From positions 248,001-312,000 of the forward strand of contig NZ_WNKX01000006.1 in NCBI RefSeq assembly GCF_009720745.1: a stretch of DNA of 64,000 nucleotides. Reading direction: 5' to 3'. Positions 30,515 to 39,760 of this stretch are shown here, one piece after another (position 1 is the stretch's first letter; every line of letters begins with the position of its first letter). The notes beneath the pieces are model-generated. The model worked only from the letters and a program-made list of their open reading frames with translations, ran no database searches and had not been told where the DNA came from. The translations under genes and the position numbers were made by a program. The stretch comes from Massilia eburnea (lineage in GTDB: Bacteria; Pseudomonadota; Gammaproteobacteria; Burkholderiales; Burkholderiaceae_D).

Positions 30515-31756
30515 ATGGTCATGCGTATCGCCACCAAGACGATTTACGACAACGGTGTCAGCCAGCTGAACACCCTGCAAGCGCAGCTGCAAAAAACGCA
30601 GATGCAGCTGTCGACTGGGCGCCGCGTCGTGACCCCGTCCGACGACCCCGTCGCTTCCGCCCGCGCGCTGGAAGTGTCGCAGTCGAAGGAAATGAATGTC
30701 CAGTTTGCTTCCAACCGCAGCAGCGCCAAAGGTTCGCTGTCCCTGGTCGACAATACGCTGGCCAATACCGACGACCTGCTGCAGGAAGTGAAGAGCAAGA
30801 TCGTCGCCGCCGGCAACCCTGGCTTCACCCTGGCCGACCGCGAAGCGCTGGCCAAGGAACTGGATGGCCGCCTGCAGGACTTGCTGGGCCAGGCCAATGC
30901 CACCGACGGTTCCGGCGCCTACCTGTTCTCCGGCTACAAGAGCGACACCCAGCCCTTCACCCGCACTACCACCGGCGCCACCTACAACGGCGACCAGGGC
31001 CAGCGCGAGCTGCAAGTGGCATCCTCGCGCACGCTGGCCACCAGCGAAACCGGCACCGCAGTCTTTGAGAACAACCTGACCGGCAATGGCACCTTCCAGA
31101 CCAGCGTCGACCCCAACAACTACACGCGCGGCGGCACCGGCATCATTTCGCCGGGCGTTGTGAAAAATACGGCTGCGCTGACGGGCCACAACTACACGCT
31201 GAATTTCACCGTGGTCCCAGGGGCGGCCGGCGCGCCTTCGACGACGACTTACACCGTCAATGACGTCACCACCGGCACCGCGGTATTGAGCGGCCAGCCA
31301 TACGTCGCGGGCCAGCCGATTGCATTCGATGGCATGTCGATGGATGTGAGCGGCGTCCCGGCCAACGGCGATATCTTCAACGTTGACCCGAGCAAGAACC
31401 AGTCGGTGTTCCAGACCATGACCGACCTGATCAGCGCACTGCGCGGCCCGTCCGGCTCGCCGCAGGCAGGCGCAGCACTGACCAACGCACTGAACCTGGC
31501 CAACCAGAACATCAGCAATTCGCTGGATAATGTGCTGTCGGTGCGCGCCTCGGTGGGCGCCCGCCTGAGCGAAGTCGACCACCTCGACAGCGCCGGCGAC
31601 GACTTGAACCTGCAATACTCAAGCCAGATCTCCGACCTGGTCGACCTTGATCCGGTGGAAGCGATTTCCCGCTTCACCCAGCAGCAAACCACGCTGGAAG
31701 CCGCCCAGAAATCCTACAAAGCCCTGGCTGGCCTGTCCCTGTTCAATCTGATTTGA
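30515..31756 (+). CDS. flgL: Hook-filament junction protein FlgL (HAP3)
   Basis: FlgL is the second junction protein, flagellin-like at both ends. The N-terminus RIATKTIYDNGVSQLNTLQ, then STGRRVVTPSDDPVASARAL, and the C-terminal VEAISRFTQQQTTLEAAQKSY are diagnostic. The 413 residues include an outer-domain insertion in the middle (about 155-285). An ATG two codons later (30521) is an alternative start. The gene ends at the left edge of a perfect 30-bp palindrome that separates it from convergent fliR. Confidence 0.95.
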   Translation: MVMRIATKTIYDNGVSQLNTLQAQLQKTQMQLSTGRRVVTPSDDPVASARALEVSQSKEMNVQFASNRSSAKGSLSLVDNTLANTDDLLQEVKSKIVAAGNPGFTLADREALAKELDGRLQDLLGQANATDGSGAYLFSGYKSDTQPFTRTTTGATYNGDQGQRELQVASSRTLATSETGTAVFENNLTGNGTFQTSVDPNNYTRGGTGIISPGVVKNTAALTGHNYTLNFTVVPGAAGAPSTTTYTVNDVTTGTAVLSGQPYVAGQPIAFDGMSMDVSGVPANGDIFNVDPSKNQSVFQTMTDLISALRGPSGSPQAGAALTNALNLANQNISNSLDNVLSVRASVGARLSEVDHLDSAGDDLNLQYSSQISDLVDLDPVEAISRFTQQQTTLEAAQKSYKALAGLSLFNLI

Positions 31757-31817
31757 AAGTCGGGGTCAGCTCTGGCAATCGGACATTTGTCCGATTGCCA
31801 GAGCTGACCCCGACTTT
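31756..31817. terminator. Perfect 30-bp palindrome between flgL and fliR (bidirectional terminator)
   Basis: The arm at 31756-31785 is an exact reverse complement of 31788-31817, with only 2 nt between. Each arm begins AAAGTCGGGG on its own strand, so the structure ends in T-rich sequence both ways. It starts on the last base of flgL and ends on the stop codon of fliR. Length and perfection go beyond a usual terminator and suggest a recently inserted palindromic repeat adopted as one. Confidence 0.8.
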
Positions 31818-32650
31818 TATTTTGGTTCTAACTGAGGCTTCCCCGGCATCGGGGGCTTGGTGCTTCGGCTATCCCATTCGCGCGGCAGTTGACGCGCTTT
31901 TTCTATGCCTTCGTTGACCAGGGCTTGCACCGGCATGTTCATGTAGGGCAAGGTCATCATCAGCGTGAGGAAGCCGACGCCGAGCGTGATGGGGAAGCCG
32001 ATGCCGAACAGGTTCAGCTGTGGTGCGGCGCGGGTCAGGATGCCGAGGGCGACGTTGGTGATCAGCAGCGCGGCGACAATCGGGAGCGATAGTTGAAGAC
32101 CGGCGCTAAACACTTTGGAGCCCCATAGCGCGAGGTCCCAGAAGCCGTCGTTGCGGAATGAGATGGCGGCTATCGGCAGCGTGTAGAAACTCTCGGCCAG
32201 CGCTTCCACGAGCACCAGATGGGCATTCACTGCGAGCACCGCGAGCGTTACCACCCATACCAGGAATTGCGATACCGCCGATGAGCGGCCTTGCGACATG
32301 GGGTCGAAGAAGCTGGCGAAACCCAGGCCCATGGTCAGGCTGGAAATCTCGCCCGCCATTTCTACTGCGCCAAACACCAGGCGCATTGCAAATCCCATGC
32401 CGGTACCAATGACGATTTCGCGCGCCAGCACCGACAGGCCGGCCCAGCCGGCAGGATCGAGCGCGGGCATCGCTGGCACCGTCGGCGACACCACCAGCGC
32501 GGTCAGAATGCCGAGCGCGATCTTGAGCTCGTTCGGGATGCGGGCATTGCCGAAAATAGGGGAGGTGGCAATCAGTGCCAGGATGCGGGCCGCCGGCCAG
32601 AGCAGGGCGGCGATCCAGGTGTTCAGTTCAGCGGAGGTGACGACCAGCAT
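31817..32650 (-). CDS. fliR: Flagellar export gate protein FliR
   Basis: FliR is an integral component of the FliPQR export gate. The 277-residue protein has an N-terminal run AELNTWIAALLWPAARILALIATSP, several further hydrophobic segments (FLVWVVTLAVLAVNAHLVLVEAL; LPIVAALLITNVALGIL) and the GAVEMAGEISSLTMGLGFASFFDP family region. It is the last gene of fliL-fliR; it starts 3 nt after fliQ and ends at the 30-bp palindrome. The C-terminal tail is Pro/Lys-rich. Confidence 0.96.
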   Translation of the reverse strand: MLVVTSAELNTWIAALLWPAARILALIATSPIFGNARIPNELKIALGILTALVVSPTVPAMPALDPAGWAGLSVLAREIVIGTGMGFAMRLVFGAVEMAGEISSLTMGLGFASFFDPMSQGRSSAVSQFLVWVVTLAVLAVNAHLVLVEALAESFYTLPIAAISFRNDGFWDLALWGSKVFSAGLQLSLPIVAALLITNVALGILTRAAPQLNLFGIGFPITLGVGFLTLMMTLPYMNMPVQALVNEGIEKARQLPREWDSRSTKPPMPGKPQLEPK

Positions 32651-32653
32651 CGG

Positions 32654-32923
32654 TCAAGAGACCAACGATGGAATGCCGGTCAGCACCTGGCGCATGTAGT
32701 CGACCATGACAGACAGCATCCACGGCCCCGCCACCACCAGGGTGACGAACACGCCCACCAGCTTGGGAATGAAGGACAGGGTCGCTTCGTTGATCTGGGT
32801 GGCGGCCTGGAAGATCGAGACCACCAGGCCGATCACCAGCGCTGCCAGCAGCAGCGGTGCCGCCACCATCAGCGTGACTTCCATGGCCTGCCGGCCCATG
32901 GTCATGACGGTTTCCGGATTCAT
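32654..32923 (-). CDS. fliQ: Flagellar export gate protein FliQ
   Basis: FliQ is a small two-helix export-gate subunit. It has 89 residues with hydrophobic segments around residues 17-38 (LMVAAPLLLAALVIGLVVSI) and 52-72 (KLVGVFVTLVVAGPWML), linked by FQAATQINEATLSFIP. A GGGAGG Shine-Dalgarno stands ahead of the ATG at 32923. It lies between fliP and fliR, as expected. Confidence 0.97.
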   Translation of the reverse strand: MNPETVMTMGRQAMEVTLMVAAPLLLAALVIGLVVSIFQAATQINEATLSFIPKLVGVFVTLVVAGPWMLSVMVDYMRQVLTGIPSLVS

Positions 32924-32934
32924 GGCGAGCCTCC

Positions 32935-33693
32935 CTAGTAGAAGCTCTGGGACAGCGATCCCAGCAGCAGTTGCCAGCCATCGACCAGCACGAACAGCAT
33001 CAGCTTGAACGGCAGCGAAATCACGGCGGGCGACATCATCATCATCCCCATCGACATCAGCACCGACGCCACCACCATGTCGATGATGAGGAAGGGGATG
33101 AAGATAGCGAAGCCGATCTGGAAGGCGGTCTTCATTTCCGAGGTAATGAAGGCGGGCACCAAAATCTTCAGGGGCACGTCCTCCGGTCCCTGCAGCGCCT
33201 GGCTGCGCGAAATCTTGACGAACAGCGCCAGGTCGGATTGGCGGGTCTGCTTCAGCATGAAGGTCTTCAGCGGCACGGCGGCGCGGTCCATCGCCTGCTG
33301 CATGGTAATCTTGTTGTCCTGCAGCGGCACCCAGGCATCGGTGTAGATCTTGTCGAACACCGGGCTCATCACGAAGAAGGTGAGGAACAGCGACAGGCCG
33401 ATGATCACCTGGTTGGGCGGCGCCGACTGCGTGCCGAGCGCCTGGCGCAGCAGCGACAGCACGATCACGATGCGGGTGAAACCGGTCATCATCAGCAGCG
33501 CTGCCGGGATGAATGTCAGCGCCGTCATCAGGATCAGCGTCTGCAGCGTCAGGCCGTAGGCCGTGCCGCCGCCCGCTGCCGGGGTGCTGGTGAAGGCTGG
33601 AATGGTCGGTTCGGCCGCAGCGATCAGGGGCAGCAGCATGGCAGCGCCGGCGGCGGCACGGCCCGCAAAGCGCAGTGCGCGATTATTTGCCAT
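32935..33693 (-). CDS. fliP: Flagellar export gate protein FliP
   Basis: FliP forms the core pore of the export gate. ATG at 33693 gives 252 residues with a cleavable-type N-terminal hydrophobic segment ([20 protein letters not shown]). Family blocks follow: [46 protein letters not shown] and [18 protein letters not shown]. The frame is open to 33807, but those codons lie within fliO. It overlaps fliO by 11 nt. Confidence 0.96.
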   Translation of the reverse strand: MANNRALRFAGRAAAGAAMLLPLIAAAEPTIPAFTSTPAAGGGTAYGLTLQTLILMTALTFIPAALLMMTGFTRIVIVLSLLRQALGTQSAPPNQVIIGLSLFLTFFVMSPVFDKIYTDAWVPLQDNKITMQQAMDRAAVPLKTFMLKQTRQSDLALFVKISRSQALQGPEDVPLKILVPAFITSEMKTAFQIGFAIFIPFLIIDMVVASVLMSMGMMMMSPAVISLPFKLMLFVLVDGWQLLLGSLSQSFY

Positions 33694-34327
33694 TGCGCTT
33701 TTCAATCGTCTGTTTGAACCATTCGGCGAAGTTGGCGCCCGGGACCGGCTGTGCGTTGGCCAGGGTGCTTTCGTCGATTTCCTGGCGCGGCATGGTGGCC
33801 AGGGCATTCATGCGCCCGGGCGAAGCGCCGACCACGATCCATTGTTCGCCCACTTCCACCACCAGGATACGCTCGCGTGCGCCGACGCTCAGCGCGCCGA
33901 CCAGTTTGACGGTGGTGCCGCCGGTGATGTGTTTCGGGCCGAAGCGCTTCAGCAGCCAGGCCAGGCCGACCAGCAGGGCGATGACGAAGCCCAGGGAAAG
34001 AATGGTTTGCACCAGCGAGCCGGCGGCGGACGGCGCTTGCGTTGCCAGCACATTGCTTGGCGCCGGGGCGTTGGCGGGACGGGCGCCGGCCAGTGCCGCT
34101 TGCTGTTCCGGCGTGGCGGCTGCGGCGGTGCCGGGAGCAGCGCTGGCCGTTGCCGCCGGTGCGGCGTCAGCATGCGCGGCTGCAGCTCCGGCATTGGCGG
34201 CGCGATCCTGGCCGCTGGTGGCGATGGTGTCTGGGGAGGAAGATTGCTGCGCCAGCGCGGGTGCGCCGGCGAGGCAGAGGGCGGCCGCGACAATCAGCGG
34301 CCGGAGCGGACGGAAGTCATGCTTCAT
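33683..34327 (-). CDS. fliO: Flagellar biosynthesis protein FliO
   Basis: FliO is a scaffold for FliP assembly. It has 214 residues: N-terminal hydrophobic segment ([17 protein letters not shown]), a low-complexity Ala/Gln/Thr-rich spacer (about residues 28-100), a second membrane segment ([21 protein letters not shown]) and a C-terminal FliO domain ([28 protein letters not shown]). The spacer is longer than in enteric FliO (about 120 residues total), but common in this order. The start overlaps the fliN stop by 4 nt. Confidence 0.93.
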   Translation of the reverse strand: MKHDFRPLRPLIVAAALCLAGAPALAQQSSSPDTIATSGQDRAANAGAAAAHADAAPAATASAAPGTAAAATPEQQAALAGARPANAPAPSNVLATQAPSAAGSLVQTILSLGFVIALLVGLAWLLKRFGPKHITGGTTVKLVGALSVGARERILVVEVGEQWIVVGASPGRMNALATMPRQEIDESTLANAQPVPGANFAEWFKQTIEKRNGK

Positions 34328-34743
34328 TTATTCAGTTTTCGGATGCGTTCGGAAGGCGTGATGATATCCGTCAGGCGGATACCGAACTTGTCGTTCACCA
34401 CCACCACCTCGCCCTGGGCGATCAGGCAGCCGTTGACCAGCACGTCCATCGGTTCGCCGGCCAGGCCGTCCAGTTCCACCACCGAGCCCTGCGCCAGTTG
34501 CAGCAGGTTCTTGATGGCGATCTTGGTGCGGCCCAATTCCACGGTCAGCTGGACCGGGATATCGAGGATGAAGTCGATATCGTTATGGGTTTCGGTCTTG
34601 TTCGGCTGCTTGGAAAAGTCCTTGAACACGGCGGCAGTGGCGGCCTGGTTCTGCATAGCAGCAGCCTCGGCAGCGGCCTGTTCGGCAATCGCGGCGCCCC
34701 AATCGTCATCCATGCTTGTATCGTCGTCTTGATTGTCCGACAT
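34324..34743 (-). CDS. fliN: Flagellar motor switch protein FliN
   Basis: FliN forms the base of the C ring and docks FliH and CheY-P. The 139-residue protein has an acidic N-terminal tail (DNQDDDTSMDDDWG) and a C-terminal SpoA domain with DIPVQLTVELGRTKIAIKNLLQLAQG and VNGCLIAQGEVVVVNDKFGIR. It is placed between fliM and fliO with a 4-nt overlap to fliO. Confidence 0.97.
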   Translation of the reverse strand: MSDNQDDDTSMDDDWGAAIAEQAAAEAAAMQNQAATAAVFKDFSKQPNKTETHNDIDFILDIPVQLTVELGRTKIAIKNLLQLAQGSVVELDGLAGEPMDVLVNGCLIAQGEVVVVNDKFGIRLTDIITPSERIRKLNK

Positions 34744-34764
34744 GTTTCTCTCCTAAATCCTGCC

Positions 34765-35745
34765 TTATTTCATATTATCGGCGTTTGCCAGCAGTTTCTC
34801 CACCTTCAATGCGTATTGCCCGTTCAACACACCATATGTGCAGTCGAGCACGGGGACGCCATCCACGGTGGCTTCGATCGTTTCCGGAATCGCCAGCGGG
34901 ATCACATCACCCACTTTCATGTTCAGGATTTCGTCGAAGCTGACCTTCGCGGTGCCCAGCTTGGCCACCAGTTCCACCTCGGCGATCTGGATCTGCTGCG
35001 TCATCAGGCGGATCCAGCGCTTGTCCACTTCCAGCGCCTCGCCCTGCAGCGAGGAGGTCAGCGCGTCGCGGATCGGCTCGATCATCGAGTACGGCATGCA
35101 GAAGTGGATCTGGCCCGACACCGAACCCAGTTCGATGGTGAAGGTCGACGCCACCACCACCTCGTTCGGCGTGGCGATGTTGGCGAACTGCGTATTCATT
35201 TCGGAACGGATGTACTCGAACTCCACCGGGTACACCGGTTCCCACGATTTGGTATAAGCCTCGAACACGATATCGAGGATGCGCAAGATGATGCGCTGCT
35301 CGGTCTGGGTAAAGTCGCGGCCTTCGACGCGGGTGTGGAAACGGCCGTCGCCGCCGAACAGGTTGTCCACCAGCAGGAACACCAGGCCCGGGTCGAATAC
35401 CATCAGGGCCGTGCCGCGCAGCGGTTTCATGTGCACCAGGTTGAGGTTGGTCGGCACTACCAGGTTGCGGATGAATTCGGAATACTTCGACACGCGCACC
35501 GAGCCGACCGACACTTCGGCCGAACGGCGCAGGAAGTTGAACAGCCCCACGCGCAGCAGGCGCGCGAAACGCTCGTTGATAATTTCCAGGGTCGGCATAC
35601 GGCCCCGGACGATACGCTCCTGCGTCGCCAGGTTGTAAGTCCGGACACCCGATGTCTCCTCGGGCGCAGCGACGTCGTCCTGATCGCCGTTAACGCCCTT
35701 TAAGAGGGCGTCAACTTCTTCCTGGGAGAGAAAATTATCAGCCAT
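34765..35745 (-). CDS. fliM: Flagellar motor switch protein FliM
   Basis: FliM is the middle C-ring subunit that receives CheY-P. At its N-terminus it has LSQEEVDALLKGV, the conserved CheY-binding peptide. The central CheC-like domain follows (YNLATQERIVRGRMPTLEII; LVVPTNLNLVHMKPLRGTAL), then a C-terminal SpoA domain (GTAKVSFDEILNMKVGDVIPL). Its 326 residues are typical. The chemotaxis genes it would respond to are not in this window. Confidence 0.97.
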   Translation of the reverse strand: MADNFLSQEEVDALLKGVNGDQDDVAAPEETSGVRTYNLATQERIVRGRMPTLEIINERFARLLRVGLFNFLRRSAEVSVGSVRVSKYSEFIRNLVVPTNLNLVHMKPLRGTALMVFDPGLVFLLVDNLFGGDGRFHTRVEGRDFTQTEQRIILRILDIVFEAYTKSWEPVYPVEFEYIRSEMNTQFANIATPNEVVVASTFTIELGSVSGQIHFCMPYSMIEPIRDALTSSLQGEALEVDKRWIRLMTQQIQIAEVELVAKLGTAKVSFDEILNMKVGDVIPLAIPETIEATVDGVPVLDCTYGVLNGQYALKVEKLLANADNMK

Positions 35746-35759
35746 GCTTCACACTGACC

Positions 35760-36302
35760 TTACTGGATGATAAACGCGGTAAACAATACTTCCGACACTT
35801 CCTGGTGCTCGCCGCCGGCCTCGAACGGCTGGTTGACGGTGTCCAGGACTTCCTTGCTCAGCTGCTGCTTGCCTTCCGGCGTATTGATCTCGGACGCGTG
35901 CTTGCTCGACAACAGCAGCAGGATGCGGCTGCGCAGCTTGGGCATATTGGTCTTGAGGACTTCCGACTCTTCCAGGCTGCTGGCCTGCAGCGTCATCGCC
36001 ACCTGCAGGTACTGGTCGCCGTTTTCCGGCTGCAGGTTCACGGTGAACTGGTCGACCGGAACGTAGACAGGCGGCCCCGCTTTCTTGGCTGGCTTCTTGG
36101 CCTTCTTCGGCGATTTTTCGTCCTGCTGCGAGTGTTCCTCGCTGCTGTCGCCATGCATGAAGAACCAGGCGGCAGCGCCGCCGCCAAGGGCGAGCACCAG
36201 CACCGCGACCACGATAATGATCAGCTTTTTCTTGGAGCCACCGCCTGCCGGTGGTGGAGCTTCTGCCTTCGCATCAGCCTTCATTTTTGGATTCGCTTTC
36301 AA
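35760..36302 (-). CDS. fliL: Flagellar basal-body-associated protein FliL
   Basis: FliL surrounds the stator and supports torque. It has 180 residues: a short charged N-terminus, one membrane segment (about residues 24-47, KKKLIIIVVAVLVLALGGG), a Lys/Ser-rich linker and a periplasmic stomatin-like domain (VPVDQFTVNLQPENGDQYLQVAM). A TTG at 36302 with AAGG 8 nt upstream fits better than the ATG at 36284, which lacks a ribosome-binding site; both are possible. It heads fliLMNOPQR, about 110 bp downstream of fliK, and no terminator was seen in that gap. Confidence 0.93.
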   Translation of the reverse strand: MKANPKMKADAKAEAPPPAGGGSKKKLIIIVVAVLVLALGGGAAAWFFMHGDSSEEHSQQDEKSPKKAKKPAKKAGPPVYVPVDQFTVNLQPENGDQYLQVAMTLQASSLEESEVLKTNMPKLRSRILLLLSSKHASEINTPEGKQQLSKEVLDTVNQPFEAGGEHQEVSEVLFTAFIIQ

Positions 36303-36413
36303 TTCTGCTGCCTTGGATGCAAGAGATTTATCATGACGCCATTATGTCATTATCGGGAAAGCATGCGGGGAGCGATGCGCCGAAAAGAGGCAGGAAGCAG
36401 GGCTATCTCTGCC

Positions 36414-37868
36414 TTACGCAAAGGTATCGACGGCGCTTAGTACGCTGCGGCGAACCTGCGGCGCGGGCTGGATGCTGGCTTCGCCCTCGCCGCCATTGCC
36501 ACTTTGACCACCGGCGACACCACGGCCACGGCCGCCTGAAGCCATCTCGGCGAAGGCTTGCTGCTGCTCCTGGCTGCCGGAGGAAACGCTGGTATTGCCG
36601 AGCGTGATGCCGGCTTCACCCATGGTTTCGCGCAGTTTCGGCAGCGCTTGCTCGAGCGCCTGGCGCACTTCCGGCTGGGCTGCCGTGAAGGCGACGCTGG
36701 CCTGGTCGTTGGAAACGTTGAGTACGACTTGCAGCGGGCCCAGGTCGGGCGGGTTCAGGGTCAGGGTGGCGCTTTGCTCGCCGCCATTCACCATCCAGAC
36801 GACTTTCTGGCCCAGTTGCTGGTCCCAGCCCTGGCTGCCGACGCGGGCGTGCAGCTGGTTGCTGGCGACGGCCTGGGCGGCTTGCGCGGTGGCTGCGCCG
36901 GCTGGCGCGAGTGCTGCGGCTGCGGCTTGCAAGGCGCTGGCTTGCGGCTGGGCGGCGTGTTTGCTTTCCAGCGCGGCCAGGTCGGCGGCCTTGCTGGCGT
37001 CGGCGCTGGCTTGCTGCAGCGCGGCCTTGAAATCGGCCGCCGGTTCGGCGGCTTTCCCGCTGCCGGTGGCGTCGGTGGCGGCGCCGTGGCCGAGTTTGGA
37101 GAGCGCATCGCTCAGTGTTGCGTCCTGATCGCCCGCGGCAGCCTTGCTTTTGGCAGCGTCTTCAGCGCTGGCTTTCGCTGCCAGCAGGGCGGCCTGGTCG
37201 ACTGGGAGTCCTTCGGTGGCCAGGCGGTCGGCGATGCCGGTCTTGCCGGATTTGCCATCGAGTACGGCGTCGCCGGCGAGCGTGGCATCGGTAGCGCGGC
37301 TGTCTTTGCCGGCGGCGGAGGCGGCGGCCGCTGCGGCAGCAGCGTCGGTAGCTGCCGGCTGGCCGTAACCCTGGATCATGGCCAGCATATCGGCGACGGC
37401 GTCGCTGGTGGCTTTGTTGTCATCGGCCTGGTCGGCGGGGGCAGCGCTGTCTGCCGCCGTCCCGCCAGTTGTCGCGCTGGCGCCGCCAGCTGCGGAGGCT
37501 TCTGCCTTGGAGCCGCCGGCCTGTTGCGCGTCGCCTGATTGTGCGGCTTGCTTGTTTTCCTGTGCCTTGGCCGGCGCCTGGGATTGGGCGGCTGGCTTGT
37601 TCGCTGGCGCCGGCGCATCCGGCGTGCGCGCAGCTTGCTGATTGGCCTGGGGCTGGGGCTGCGGCTGTGGCTGGGCCGGCTTCGGCGCTTCGGCGCGGCG
37701 CGGCGCGCCGGCAGGCGCTGGCTGCGGCATCGGCGGCACGGCCTGGCGTTCGATCTGGTGGTTCAGGGCCTGTGCGAACTGCTGGTCTTCCTGCGCGGCA
37801 TTGGACGAGCGGCCGGAAGCCGTGTTGCCGGAGAGGAGAGGGGAGTTCTGTACAGTCTGGGTTTGCAT
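36414..37868 (-). CDS. fliK: Flagellar hook-length control protein FliK
   Basis: FliK is secreted as a molecular ruler and triggers the FlhB specificity switch. The first 330 or so of 484 residues are low-complexity (Gln, Ala, Pro, Lys) and probably disordered, as usual. The C-terminal Flg_hook domain (about 345-430) includes GGEQSATLTLNPPDLGPLQV, VSNDQASVAFTAAQPEV and LEQALPKLRETMGEAGI. Being last of fliF-K it matches the common gene order. A second FliK-like gene lies at 45066-46346. Confidence 0.93.
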   Translation of the reverse strand: MQTQTVQNSPLLSGNTASGRSSNAAQEDQQFAQALNHQIERQAVPPMPQPAPAGAPRRAEAPKPAQPQPQPQPQANQQAARTPDAPAPANKPAAQSQAPAKAQENKQAAQSGDAQQAGGSKAEASAAGGASATTGGTAADSAAPADQADDNKATSDAVADMLAMIQGYGQPAATDAAAAAAAASAAGKDSRATDATLAGDAVLDGKSGKTGIADRLATEGLPVDQAALLAAKASAEDAAKSKAAAGDQDATLSDALSKLGHGAATDATGSGKAAEPAADFKAALQQASADASKAADLAALESKHAAQPQASALQAAAAALAPAGAATAQAAQAVASNQLHARVGSQGWDQQLGQKVVWMVNGGEQSATLTLNPPDLGPLQVVLNVSNDQASVAFTAAQPEVRQALEQALPKLRETMGEAGITLGNTSVSSGSQEQQQAFAEMASGGRGRGVAGGQSGNGGEGEASIQPAPQVRRSVLSAVDTFA

Positions 37869-37880
37869 GATCGAATCGGT

Positions 37881-38321
37881 CTAGCGTTTGAAAAATGCCT
37901 GTCGTGAGGCGTGTTCGTCCATGGCTTTCTGGTCGCGCTTGGCTTCCTTCTTGAGCTCCTGGGCCTCAGCCCGGTCGCGCAGGGTGGAGTAGGACATGCG
38001 CTTGCGCTCGCAGTCCTGCCACAGCTGTTTTTCCTGGTCGCCGCGCGCTTTGCTGTGCCGCACAATTTCCTGCTGGCCCTTGATCGCTGTATCCAGCTTT
38101 TCCATGAAAGCCTGGAAATTGCGATAAGCCATCGGCGTAATGCCTTGCTGCTGCGATTCGTCGAAACGGCGGCCATACTCGTCGCGGTAGCCGACCAGCA
38201 TGTTCAGCTTTTCTTCGGCATCGGCCACCGCTTTCAGGGCCGCGCCAAGGCGCTTGGCCGCATCGTCGGTTTCCCGCCGGGCCAGGTCGATCAAAGTTTC
38301 AAGTTGCTGGGTAGAGGCCAT
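37881..38321 (-). CDS. fliJ: Flagellar export chaperone-escort FliJ
   Basis: FliJ is the coiled-coil stalk of the FliI ATPase ring. ATG at 38321 (MASTQQLETLIDLARRE) gives 146 residues, mostly helical and charged, with a basic C-terminus ending FFKR. A TTG at 38330 is an alternative. No clear Shine-Dalgarno is seen; translation may depend on coupling with fliI, whose stop is 34 nt upstream. Identity rests on size, coiled-coil character, the FliJ-like pattern LNMLVGYRDEYGRRF and position between fliI and fliK. Confidence 0.92.
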   Translation of the reverse strand: MASTQQLETLIDLARRETDDAAKRLGAALKAVADAEEKLNMLVGYRDEYGRRFDESQQQGITPMAYRNFQAFMEKLDTAIKGQQEIVRHSKARGDQEKQLWQDCERKRMSYSTLRDRAEAQELKKEAKRDQKAMDEHASRQAFFKR

Positions 38322-38355
38322 GATGGTCAATTATATGCAAGGCCGAGTGGACTAA

Positions 38356-39759
38356 TCAGTCGAATAGAGAGGTTAACTGCCCCAAACTCTCAGGCATGTT
38401 CACCTGCTCGGTGATCTGTTGTTGCAGGAATTGCTCAATCTTATCGTGCAGGGCGATGGCCTGGTCAAGCACCGGGTCGGTGCCCGGCGTGTACGCCCCT
38501 ACGGCAATGAGGTCGCGGCTGCGTTCGTAGCGCGAAAACAACTGTTTCAGCCGCCGCGCCTGGTTCTGGTGGTTGTGCGTGGTGATCGAATGCATGGCGC
38601 GGCTGATTGACTGTTCGATATCAATCGCCGGGTAGTGGCCGGCTTCGGCCAGGCGGCGGTTCAGCACGATGTGGCCATCCAGGATGGCACGCGCCGAGTC
38701 GGCAATCGGATCCTGCTGGTCGTCGCCCTCGGTCAGTACGGTATAGAAAGCCGTGATCGAGCCGCCGCCGACTTCGCCATTACCGGCCCGTTCCACCAGC
38801 ACCGGCAGCTTGGCGAAGACCGAAGGCGGGTAGCCCTTGGTGGCTGGCGGTTCGCCGATCGCCAGGGCGATTTCGCGCTGCGCCATGGCGTAGCGGGTCA
38901 GCGAATCCATAATCAGCAGCACGTTCTGGCCCTTGTCGCGGAAGTGCTCGGCGATCGCCGTGGAATAGGCGGCGCCTTGCATGCGCATCAGCGGCGGCGT
39001 ATCGGCTGGCGCTGCGACCACCACGGAGCGGCGCAAGCCTTCTTCGCCCAGGATTTGCTCGATGAATTCCTTCACCTCACGGCCCCGCTCGCCGATCAGT
39101 CCGACCACGATGACGTCCGCTTCGGTATAGCGCGCCATCATGCCCAGCAAGACGGATTTGCCGACGCCGGAACCGGCGAACAGGCCCATGCGCTGACCAC
39201 GGCCCACGGTCAGCATGGAGTTGATGCAGCGCACGCCGACGTCCAGCGTTTCGACGATGGGCGCGCGGCCCAGTGGATTGGCGGGGCGCACATTGATCGG
39301 TGCGGAATCGGTGGTCTGGATCGGGCCCAGGCCATCGAGCGGACGGCCGGCGCCATCGACCACGCGGCCCAGCAGCTCGGGGCCGACCGGCAGGTGGCGC
39401 GCGCGGTCGCTGGGGCGGCGGCGCGGGTGGTTCACGGTGCCTGGCTTCGGTACGCTTTGTTCGACGGGGAAGACGCGGGTGCCGGGAATGATGCCTTCGA
39501 CATCGCTTTGCGGCATCAGGAACAGCTTGTCGCCTTCGAAGCCGACGACTTCCGCTTCCACCTTGCCGCCGGAGGGCAGGGGGACGGTGCAGGCGGCGCC
39601 GACCGCCAGGCGCAGGCCGACCGCTTCCATCACCAGGCCTGCCACGCGCGTGACGCGGCCGGAGACTTGCATCGGCTCGACGAAATCGACCAGGGTGGCG
39701 CAGTCGTTCAGGTAGGAACGCCAGCGGCCTGCGTGTACTTGTGGCTCGGGGGCGCCCAT
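38356..39759 (-). CDS. fliI: Flagellum-specific export ATPase FliI
   Basis: FliI is the F1-beta-like ATPase of the export apparatus. ATG at 39759 gives 467 residues. Walker A is GSGVGKS at 196-202, followed by [15 protein letters not shown]; Walker B is [12 protein letters not shown]. The substrate-binding C-terminal segment is intact ([20 protein letters not shown]). The start lies 1 nt after the fliH stop (39761), giving tight coupling with its inhibitor/partner FliH; a TTG at 39777 inside fliH is less likely. Confidence 0.97.
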   Translation of the reverse strand: MGAPEPQVHAGRWRSYLNDCATLVDFVEPMQVSGRVTRVAGLVMEAVGLRLAVGAACTVPLPSGGKVEAEVVGFEGDKLFLMPQSDVEGIIPGTRVFPVEQSVPKPGTVNHPRRRPSDRARHLPVGPELLGRVVDGAGRPLDGLGPIQTTDSAPINVRPANPLGRAPIVETLDVGVRCINSMLTVGRGQRMGLFAGSGVGKSVLLGMMARYTEADVIVVGLIGERGREVKEFIEQILGEEGLRRSVVVAAPADTPPLMRMQGAAYSTAIAEHFRDKGQNVLLIMDSLTRYAMAQREIALAIGEPPATKGYPPSVFAKLPVLVERAGNGEVGGGSITAFYTVLTEGDDQQDPIADSARAILDGHIVLNRRLAEAGHYPAIDIEQSISRAMHSITTHNHQNQARRLKQLFSRYERSRDLIAVGAYTPGTDPVLDQAIALHDKIEQFLQQQITEQVNMPESLGQLTSLFD

Positions 39760-39760
39760 C

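Noticed and set aside
29333..31615. 760-codon minus-strand frame opposite flgK/flgL
   Set aside because: Antisense shadow of two well-supported junction-protein genes; no family features.
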